Positions 34,761-42,661 of a stretch of DNA of 44,842 bases are shown piece after piece; positions within the stretch are counted from its first letter, which is position 1; the number at the start of each line of letters is the position of its first letter. The notes below the pieces were generated by a model. That model saw only the letters and a program-made list of their open reading frames with translations, did no database searches and was not told where the DNA came from. The stretch lies in NCBI GenBank assembly GCA_018816185.1, contig JAHIWI010000366.1:1-44842 (forward strand). The letters run 5' to 3'. Position numbers and translations under genes: made by a program. The DNA is from Bacillota bacterium (GTDB lineage: Bacteria > Bacillota > Bacilli > Bacillales_A > Planococcaceae).

Positions 34761-37700
34761 ATGATTAAGAGATTGTTTAGTATTCAAACATTTTTAGTGT
34801 TAACGATTATTTTGTACCAATTTGCTTTTCCGCTTGGAAACGTTATGGCATCAACAAGTGTGTTGCCTCCTAGTAACCTAGCGTTTCAATTAACGACTCC
34901 CGATGATGGAAAGCTTTCATGGAGTGCTGTTTTCGGTGCAACTGGATATAAGGTGTATGAAATAAAGGAAGGACAAATTGTTCCTTTAGGAACGACAACT
35001 GCAATTAGCTACAACCTAAATAATCTTCCTGAAGGATCGTACAGATACGTTGTCTCTACATTAACAAGTGATGGAGAATCGGGTCCATCTGCACCGGTAA
35101 ACGCAGAAATTGTTTATCCAAAAATGCAGGCACCTGAAGATTTGTCCTCAACGATTCGAAATGGCAATGATATTGTCCTTAGTTGGGATGCATCTAGTTA
35201 TGCTCAAAAATATACTATTTATCAAATTTCAGAAACAGGGGAAAAAACACTTTTAACTACTTCTACAACAACTTCTTATATGAAAGTGAATTCATCAGAA
35301 GGTAACTTTACCTATGCTGTTTCTGCCACTCATTCTTTATATGGAGAATCTGCTGAATCGACACCTGTTGAGGTAGTAGTAACTAATCCAGAGATGAAGG
35401 AACCTTCAAATCTTTCTTTTACGATCTCAAATGGAACGAATGTCAATTTAAAATGGCAAGCTGTACAATATGCCACTGGTTATAAAATCTATGAATTGAT
35501 TGATGGTCAGCTAGAACTAAAATCTACGGTAGCAGGAACGAACGTTTCTTTCAGTAATTTACCAGCCGGGGATTATGCTTATAAAGTTTATTCCTACAGT
35601 GACCGTTTTGGTGAATCTACTGAAGGTAGTGAGGTTTCATTAACAGTTGGTTCAATTTCAATGACAGCACCTAATAATGCTACTTATAAAATTCAAAACA
35701 TAAACGATGCAGTTTTAACATGGGAAGCTGTACCGTACGCTGACACATATAATGTTTATGAGCTTATTAATGGAGAAAAGACTCTTAAAAGTTCAGTGAA
35801 AACGACTGCCGTAACTTACTCCATGCTGAAAAGTGGAAATTACGAATACGAAATTTTTTCATACAGTGATCGTTTTGGTGAATCTGAAACAGGATCAAAA
35901 GTAGCTTTTAGTATTGAAGCTGTACAAATAAATCCTCCACAAGACATCTCTTATAACATTAAAAACGGAAATGACGTTGTGTTGAATTGGAGTCCTTCTG
36001 AAAATGCAACGAATTATAAGGTCTATCAAATAGTAGATGGACAAAAAACTTTAAAGAGCACCGTCACAGGAACAACAGTTACTTATACTAGAATGGCAGC
36101 TGGAGAATATCAATTTGAGGTTCACGCATATAGTACTCGTTTTGGTGAATCAGAAACGGGAAAACATGTATCGCTTAGTTTTGAGTCAATTAACCTTTTA
36201 GCGCCAGAAAACGTTGAGTATGAAATTAAGAATATAAATGATGTTCTTTTAACTTGGGATTCAGTAGAGTTAGCTACAAATTATAAAGTCTATCAAGTAA
36301 ATGATGGTAATAAAGTTTTGAAGTCTACAGTAACGAATCCTACCGTAACTCTTACCAATTTACAAAATGGGGATACTATATATGAAATTCATTCATATAA
36401 TAGTCGTTTTGGAGACTCTGAAACTGGAACAAGCTTAACTATATCAATCATTCATCCTGATATGAATCCTCCAGCAAATGTTACTCAAAGCGTTCTAACT
36501 CCAACCTCCTTTAAATTAAGTTGGAGTTCAGTGGAGCACGCAACGACCTACAAGGTTTACCAGATTGTTAATGATCAAAAAGTGTTGAAATATAATGGTT
36601 CAAATACAAATGTATCCTATTCTAACATGGCACCAGGCAATTATAAGTATGAAGTATATTCTTATTCTACTCGTTTTGGTGAATCACAAGAAGGAACTAA
36701 ACTACAGTTTTCTTTGGATAATCAGGCTTTGCCAGCACCAGAGAATGTTTCATTCAACATAACGAATGGAAATGATTTGAGATTGACTTGGAATGCGGTC
36801 CAATATGCAAATAATTATACTATCTATGAAGTGGAAAACGGAGAGTATATATTTAAGCGTAATGTTACGGGTACCGCTACAACATTTACAAATATGCCTG
36901 AAGGAGAATTTGACATTGTCATCAAATCAAATTCTACTCTTTTAGGAGAGTCTCCATATGTAGCCGAAGTAACCGGCATGATCGATTACCCAGTATTAGC
37001 GAAACCGCTTAATGTAACCCACAGCATTTCTAATGGAAATGATGTCATTTTGAGATGGGATGCAGTTACATTCGCTACAGCTTATAAAATCTATCAAGTT
37101 ATTGATGGTGAAAGAATTTTTAAGAAAACAGTGACGAGTACAACAACATCACTACCCAATTTATCAGAAGGACCATACGTCTTTGAGATTTATTCATATA
37201 GTGATCGCTTTGGAGAGTCTCCTAAAGGAAGCGCCGCATCAATAGAAATAGTTTTTCCAATTATGCAATCTCCAGAGAACTTCACAAAAACGATAGGTAA
37301 CGGAAATGACATTACATTAAGATGGGATTCAGCTGCTTTTGTAAAAGAGTATCGAATTTATGAAATGATAAATGGTGACAAGATTCTTAGGAAAACGGTA
37401 ACAGGAATAGCCACTACATTTACAAATATGCCAGAAGGTAATTATCATTATGTCGTCCATTCCTACAGTGATCGTTTTGGAGAGTCATCGTCGGGTACCA
37501 ACTTGAATTTTGATTTAACTCATCCGATTTTAGAAGCTCCAACTGTTAAAGGTATTATCGAAAATGCTAATAACATAACCCTTTCGTGGCCAGCTGTAAC
37601 TTGGGCAAATGAGTATATCGTTTATAAAATCAGTGGTGATAGCAAAGTAATTGTTTATAAGGGTAATAAGCTTAATCATAAAGTTTACAATCTAACTGAA

Positions 37701-39587
37701 GAGACTCATTCGTTTGAAGTAACTGCTTCTAGCACTCGTTTTGGCGAATCTGTTCCATCGAATCGTCTTGATACAACGATTGTATATCCCATTATGGAAG
37801 TTCCAACTGTTTCGCTTAAACTATTGACTGAAGATAGTGCGAGAATTTCATGGGATTTCATCACCTATGCAAATGGGTACAACGTATATGAAATTATTGA
37901 AGGACAACCAGTTCTATTAGTAGCTAACTTAAACAATCTTTCATATGAAGTTAAGAATCTTTCATATGCCAATCACGAATACTTTGTAACTTCGTATAGT
38001 AACTCTTTTGGAGAATCGAAACATTCTGAGATTGTTGTTGCTAAGTTAATCGTTGATACGGAAGCACCAAAAACACAAATTAATGCTCCAACAGATTGGG
38101 TTAACCAAACCCAATTAATCACACTTGAAGCAATCGATAATGAAGTTGGTGTAGCAAAGACGTTTTATTCTTTAAATGATGGACCTTTAAAAGAAGGAAC
38201 TTCATTATTAGTAGATCAAGAAGGCATTCATGAAATTTCGTATTATTCTACGGATAAAGTAGGGAATATTGAACAAGTAAATACACACCTTTTAAAAATT
38301 GATCAAACAGCACCAGCAACATCAATTAATGAAGTACCACTTTACGCAAAGTCCTTAAAAATGGAATTAACCGGTCAAGACGAATTAAGTGGAATAGCTC
38401 ATACTTTTTATTCTATTAACGGATCGGAATATATAGAAGGTACATCTTTCGTAATAGAGACGGAAGGACTCAATAAAATTGCTTATTACTCAGTTGACTT
38501 GGCGGGTAACAAAGAAGAAGTAAATACAATATCTGTCGAAATTGATCAAACAGCACCAACAACTAACAGCAATGAAATACCTGCTTTTGCACAACAATTT
38601 AACGTTGAACTTACTGTTAAGGATGAATTAAGTGGAGTAGCTCATACTTATTACTCTATTAATGGATCGGAATTTATTGAAGGCACCTCTTTCGTAATAG
38701 GGACAGAAGGACTCAATGAAATTTCTTATTACTCAGTGGATTTAGCTGGTAACGAAGAAGAAGTACAATCTATGGTAGTAAATATAGATAAAACCGGTCC
38801 TGTTACAACATCTGATGCACCAGTTGGTACATGGCGGAATAAAGATGTTACTGTAAACTTAACAGCTGATGATGAAAACAGCGGAATAGCGAAAACCTAT
38901 TATTCGATTGATGGTTCGAATTTTGTTGAAGGTACTTCTTTTGTAATTGGGAAAGAAGGAATCAATAAGATTTCTTATTACTCTATAGATATGGCAGGAA
39001 ACAGTGAAGAAGTTAATCATGTTGAGGTGAAACTGGATCAAACAGTACCAGTTGTTCATATAGATTTGAAAGAAGAATATGAACTTAATGAAGCTTTCAC
39101 TTTAAATTACTTAGCTGAAGATAATCTTTCAGGAATAGCAATAGAACAAGTTACTGTTAATGACCAGACCTACAAAAATGGAGACCAGATTACTTTTGAC
39201 AAACCAGGAGAGTATACAATTCAAATTAAAGTGACAGATTATGCTGGATTGTCCACTCTAATAGAAAAAACATTTAGTGTTTATATCCCTGTAACCCTTG
39301 AAGTATTACCAAAAGTAATAAAAGGGAATAAAGGCATCTTTACCGTGAAAGTAACATTGCCAATAGAATATCAATCTTCTTTATTTGATATTTCGACAAT
39401 TACGTTGAACGGAGTATCTCCAGTATTAGATAATAAAGGTTTACAAAAACAAGCTGAAAAAGGTCATTTCAAATTTAATCGTGAAGACTTTGCTTGGATC
39501 ACCGGCGAAGTTGACTTAGAATTACGAGGGTACTTAGATAATAAATATTTAGTCGTTGCCAAAACTACGGTTGAAGCGAAAAAATAA
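34761..39587 (+). CDS. Giant secreted fibronectin-like repeat protein, probable c-di-GMP-controlled adhesin
   Basis: The protein has 1608 residues. Signal peptide about 1-30 (ends GNVMA). Twelve FN3-like repeats of 86-90 residues run from about 36 to 1095, each with W...Y.VY...G...L.ST and ending SYSDRFGES or a variant. Four Ig/OmpL47-like repeats of about 82 residues follow (about 1098-1420; signature YYSVDLAGN and IDQTAP), then a C-terminal beta domain. There is no LPXTG, SLH or membrane anchor, so retention at the surface may use the C-terminus or the polymer. RBS GGTGGAG is 8 nt ahead; an ATG at 34756 gives only a three-codon frame. The upstream c-di-GMP riboswitch points to a biofilm or attachment role (inference). 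Confidence 0.88.
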   Translation: MIKRLFSIQTFLVLTIILYQFAFPLGNVMASTSVLPPSNLAFQLTTPDDGKLSWSAVFGATGYKVYEIKEGQIVPLGTTTAISYNLNNLPEGSYRYVVSTLTSDGESGPSAPVNAEIVYPKMQAPEDLSSTIRNGNDIVLSWDASSYAQKYTIYQISETGEKTLLTTSTTTSYMKVNSSEGNFTYAVSATHSLYGESAESTPVEVVVTNPEMKEPSNLSFTISNGTNVNLKWQAVQYATGYKIYELIDGQLELKSTVAGTNVSFSNLPAGDYAYKVYSYSDRFGESTEGSEVSLTVGSISMTAPNNATYKIQNINDAVLTWEAVPYADTYNVYELINGEKTLKSSVKTTAVTYSMLKSGNYEYEIFSYSDRFGESETGSKVAFSIEAVQINPPQDISYNIKNGNDVVLNWSPSENATNYKVYQIVDGQKTLKSTVTGTTVTYTRMAAGEYQFEVHAYSTRFGESETGKHVSLSFESINLLAPENVEYEIKNINDVLLTWDSVELATNYKVYQVNDGNKVLKSTVTNPTVTLTNLQNGDTIYEIHSYNSRFGDSETGTSLTISIIHPDMNPPANVTQSVLTPTSFKLSWSSVEHATTYKVYQIVNDQKVLKYNGSNTNVSYSNMAPGNYKYEVYSYSTRFGESQEGTKLQFSLDNQALPAPENVSFNITNGNDLRLTWNAVQYANNYTIYEVENGEYIFKRNVTGTATTFTNMPEGEFDIVIKSNSTLLGESPYVAEVTGMIDYPVLAKPLNVTHSISNGNDVILRWDAVTFATAYKIYQVIDGERIFKKTVTSTTTSLPNLSEGPYVFEIYSYSDRFGESPKGSAASIEIVFPIMQSPENFTKTIGNGNDITLRWDSAAFVKEYRIYEMINGDKILRKTVTGIATTFTNMPEGNYHYVVHSYSDRFGESSSGTNLNFDLTHPILEAPTVKGIIENANNITLSWPAVTWANEYIVYKISGDSKVIVYKGNKLNHKVYNLTEETHSFEVTASSTRFGESVPSNRLDTTIVYPIMEVPTVSLKLLTEDSARISWDFITYANGYNVYEIIEGQPVLLVANLNNLSYEVKNLSYANHEYFVTSYSNSFGESKHSEIVVAKLIVDTEAPKTQINAPTDWVNQTQLITLEAIDNEVGVAKTFYSLNDGPLKEGTSLLVDQEGIHEISYYSTDKVGNIEQVNTHLLKIDQTAPATSINEVPLYAKSLKMELTGQDELSGIAHTFYSINGSEYIEGTSFVIETEGLNKIAYYSVDLAGNKEEVNTISVEIDQTAPTTNSNEIPAFAQQFNVELTVKDELSGVAHTYYSINGSEFIEGTSFVIGTEGLNEISYYSVDLAGNEEEVQSMVVNIDKTGPVTTSDAPVGTWRNKDVTVNLTADDENSGIAKTYYSIDGSNFVEGTSFVIGKEGINKISYYSIDMAGNSEEVNHVEVKLDQTVPVVHIDLKEEYELNEAFTLNYLAEDNLSGIAIEQVTVNDQTYKNGDQITFDKPGEYTIQIKVTDYAGLSTLIEKTFSVYIPVTLEVLPKVIKGNKGIFTVKVTLPIEYQSSLFDISTITLNGVSPVLDNKGLQKQAEKGHFKFNREDFAWITGEVDLELRGYLDNKYLVVAKTTVEAKK

Positions 39588-39594
39588 TCTATGG

Positions 39595-39630
39595 AAAGGA
39601 CTTCTCACCTGAGAAGTCCTTTCACACTTT
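39595..39630 (+). terminator. Terminator after the giant surface protein
   Basis: A 13-bp perfect stem (AAAGGACTTCTCA at 39595-39607 with 39610-39622), then a short T-containing tail, eight bases past the stop. Confidence 0.88.
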
Positions 39631-39689
39631 AGAGAAAAATGTTTAATAATAAATAGTATAAAAACATTAATTTTTTCGGTTGAACTTGA

Positions 39690-39760
39690 ACCACTCACTC
39701 CAAATGTACAAAAAAAGACCCTTCCAATCAGTTATATAACTGATTGGAAGGACCGTTATT
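39690..39760 (+). repeat. Hairpin element copy 10, outside the island
   Basis: A perfect 32-nt palindrome (39720-39751; arm CCTTCCAATCAGTTAT) has the same arm sequence as the island copies, with family flanks CTCACTCCAAATGTACAAAA and GACCGTTATTTTGA. It shows that the family occurs at single intergenic sites about 9 kb from the RAYT genes. Confidence 0.82.
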
Positions 39761-39873
39761 TTGAAGATGCTTCACATTCTATACACAACAATTGTATGTT
39801 GAATGTGCCGTATCCAGGAACCGTAAGGGTTCAGGCTAGGTTTTTCTATTTTTATCTGTAAATAATTGTATTT

Positions 39874-41859
39874 CTAATCTTTTAGCGCTTTAACAATTTG
39901 TTCTTCTAAGGCAGGTGCCATTGTTTCGGAATATATCGTGCTAATATGATGTCGATCACGATAAACTAATACATTGCCAATGACAGAATGGCAAGTTTCA
40001 TCGTCGCAGAAATACTCCGACATATCAGCAAAGTACACATTGTCTGATATATTTTCAGTGTTCTCCCATGGGGGGATTGCGGATAAAGCATCTTCCCTTG
40101 GTGATGAACATTGGTCAGCACCATTTTCTTCCACACATAATGGGATATCTACGTTCATCCTTGGGTTATCACGGACGGCAAACACCTTCGTAATTCCTTG
40201 AAGTTCTTTCCATTTGCTAAGATATCCTTCTGGTATTGTATCTTCAATGTTTATGTTAGCTGTAGTAAATACTAAGTCAGGAGGATTCGACATCAATGGC
40301 TCCATCAAATTGTCATTCCACTCCATACACGATTCAGTTAGTAACCCATCAAAATCATCATTACTAAACCTGCATGCGTCTTTAATGTATACATCGATTT
40401 GTAAATTTAGATTTTCAGACATTTTTTCTAATGCTGGGAACCAGTGACCGGAATGAGAACCACCAACAAGTGCAATCGTGTAATCTGGATTTTCTAGCTC
40501 ACCCAAAGAACACGTTGTCACTTTAGAAGAAGTCCCAGAAGACGAACAGTTCTCTTTACCGTAGAACGACGGTAGGTGACCTTTCGCTTCAATTGCTGAC
40601 GGGATCGGTTTTATTTTTGAACTTGGAGTAATATTATTTGATATGGAACGGGCTCCAGGATGGTCAACAAGTGAATATTCATCGAGTCGAGCTTGAGACT
40701 GATCTACATAAACCATCCACGAAACTCCGACGATTACAACTGGTAGTATAAAAGCCACCAAAATACCGGACATTTTTATTTTAGATTGTTTTACATTAAT
40801 TTTCCTCACTGGTGTTTCGAGAAGTTTGATTGACAATATCGATAAAACGAATGTACTTAGTAAAATGATAATTCCAGCTAAATTGGATACGGATTCTTTT
40901 CCAAAGTAGGCGTAATAGAAAATTAAAATCGGCCAGTGCCACAAATAAAACCCGTAAGAAATACTACCGAAATATAAAAATGGTCTTGAACCTAGAATTC
41001 TTTCTACTCCAAAATGGCTGCCAGTTTCAGCAGCAATAATAACTAACATCACACCACTTGTTGGTAATAAAGCTGCATAGCCAGGAAATACATTGGATAC
41101 AGGCAAAAGAATCCCAGTAAATGCGATGATAGCCAATCCAAGCCAGCCTATCACAAAACTTACGAACTTATGAAACCTTAAATAAGGGATTAAGAGCGCC
41201 AGTATTCCCCCTAAACTAAACTCCCAAGCTCGAGCGAATGTATCAAAATATGCCCACGGCTGATTATCGTTGGTTATGTGAACTGAATACGAGATAGAAA
41301 CGATGAAAATGAAGGAAAGTACAGATAAAAGCGTCTTCCGTACAGGTGTTTTTAATATCTTCTTTGCAATAAAATAAATCACACTAATAACTAGTGGCCA
41401 TGTTATATAAAATTGCCCCTGAATAGAAAGTGCCCAAAAGTGCTGAAACGGACTGGCTACATTATTTTGACCTAGATAATCTACCGCGTTATTTGCCAAG
41501 TGCCAATTCTGAAAGTAGAATGCAGAAGAGAAGACTTCAGGAATGGTTTCGACCCACCGTGATTTTGGCAAGATAAGAATAGAAAACACTGTTGTAAATA
41601 AAATGACAATAAAAGCTATGGGGAATAGTCTTTTTCCCAATCCTAATAAATATTCACTAAAATTGATCCGTCCCTGCCTATCCATCCTTGACAATAAAGA
41701 GGTTGTAATTAAATAGCCTGATACAATAAAAAACACATCTACTCCGCCGGAAACGGAGCCTAACCAAATATGATAAACTGCGACCAGTAACGCGGCAACT
41801 GCCCTTATACCCTCTAATTCAGGACGAAACTTTTTTTCCTGTGTTCTCAAATCAATCAA
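39874..41859 (-). CDS. Acyltransferase-3/SGNH O-acetyltransferase (OatA-like)
   Basis: The protein has 661 residues. The AT3 domain begins FRPELEGIRAVAALLVAVYH and has about ten membrane helices (to about 375). The extracellular SGNH domain (about 430-661) has the nucleophile block ALVGGSHSGHWFP (Ser near 467) and the DRHH catalytic block (Asp about 633, His about 636). Such proteins O-acetylate peptidoglycan or secreted polysaccharide; OatA gives lysozyme resistance. TTG start with GGAG about 9 nt upstream. It is monocistronic. Whether muramic acid or capsule is the acceptor is open; the nearby capsule locus fits either. Confidence 0.92.
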   Translation of the reverse strand: MIDLRTQEKKFRPELEGIRAVAALLVAVYHIWLGSVSGGVDVFFIVSGYLITTSLLSRMDRQGRINFSEYLLGLGKRLFPIAFIVILFTTVFSILILPKSRWVETIPEVFSSAFYFQNWHLANNAVDYLGQNNVASPFQHFWALSIQGQFYITWPLVISVIYFIAKKILKTPVRKTLLSVLSFIFIVSISYSVHITNDNQPWAYFDTFARAWEFSLGGILALLIPYLRFHKFVSFVIGWLGLAIIAFTGILLPVSNVFPGYAALLPTSGVMLVIIAAETGSHFGVERILGSRPFLYFGSISYGFYLWHWPILIFYYAYFGKESVSNLAGIIILLSTFVLSILSIKLLETPVRKINVKQSKIKMSGILVAFILPVVIVGVSWMVYVDQSQARLDEYSLVDHPGARSISNNITPSSKIKPIPSAIEAKGHLPSFYGKENCSSSGTSSKVTTCSLGELENPDYTIALVGGSHSGHWFPALEKMSENLNLQIDVYIKDACRFSNDDFDGLLTESCMEWNDNLMEPLMSNPPDLVFTTANINIEDTIPEGYLSKWKELQGITKVFAVRDNPRMNVDIPLCVEENGADQCSSPREDALSAIPPWENTENISDNVYFADMSEYFCDDETCHSVIGNVLVYRDRHHISTIYSETMAPALEEQIVKALKD

Positions 41860-42541
41860 CTACCGACAACTCCATTTCAATGCTTTCAATTGAGTCGAAA
41901 ACTCAGTTTTTACAGAGTACAACTTAATCTATGCAATATCTTAAGTATCATCGACTTTTCCAAAACGTGTACTCTTATTCACGCTTTCTTTATAGTCTCC
42001 ATTTTATAGAACGACCATTCAAAATTTATTGAAGACTACTATGAACCTTATATTCTAATGGCACATTAGAGTTTTTGGGAAACCCAATGTCAGTTTAAAG
42101 TCAAATAATTTATACTAACACTTTGCCACCAAAGAGTACTACCATAACATGAATAACTTTATAATATCCAAACCTTAGCTGAAAAAATGTTAGCTATTTC
42201 TTAATTTTAATAACAGAACCTGAAGATATTTTATTAGAATTAATTGTGTGAAGACTATATAAAATAATTAATATTGTATTATCCTCGATGTGTTAGTTTT
42301 CTACTTTTTAAGGTGCCTAGTACACAAACAATTCTAAACGATTCTAATAGTTGACTACAATTCTATAAGAATTTGAAGGAAGTGACTGAAGACATACATA
42401 CAGTCACTTCCTTAATAGGTTATTTGTCCGAATCTTCTATTTATTATTGCTGATTATGAAAAGATAATGTAATATTTTACATGGAGCAGAGTGCAATCGT
42501 TTGCATAATTACTAGGTTTGCAAGATTTGGTGATTTATTAA
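41860..42541. other. Intergenic region with a fragment of the GGTGCC family and a variant hairpin element
   Basis: No gene is seen. AAGGTGCCTAGTACACAAAC at 42310-42329 matches the arm of the inverted repeat at 1404 with few changes. ACTACAATTCTATAAGA (about 42354) followed by a stem (AAGGAAGTGACTG at 42376-42388 with 42401-42413) resembles the box-plus-hairpin layout of the RAYT-linked elements but with another stem. Confidence 0.5.
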
Positions 42542-42564
42542 TATTAAATATGTAAGCGGTTACA
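42542..42564 (+). promoter_or_regulatory. cre (CcpA) operator with overlapping promoter for the pullulanase
   Basis: TGTAAGCGGTTACA at 42551-42564 fits the cre consensus TGNAARCGNWWWCA exactly. A possible -10 (TATTAA, 42542-42547) with TTGCAA 18 nt upstream places the operator at the transcription start, where CcpA-HPr(Ser-P) would block transcription when preferred sugar is present. Confidence 0.85.
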
Positions 42565-42661
42565 GTACTCTCGGTTAAAAGAAGTCAATTAAATTAGGAG
42601 GAACAAGGAGTTTGCTCATTTTGTCTAGAAAAAAATTTAGCTTTAGGGAGGAAATAAGAGA

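Noticed and set aside
34761-39587. LPXTG or SLH anchoring of the giant surface protein
   Set aside because: The C-terminus ends KTTVEAKK with no LPXTG, hydrophobic tail or SLH repeat.
39780-39873. Hairpin GAACCGTAAGGGTTC as terminator of the acyltransferase gene
   Set aside because: A short stem without a proper U-run on the minus strand; too weak to list.
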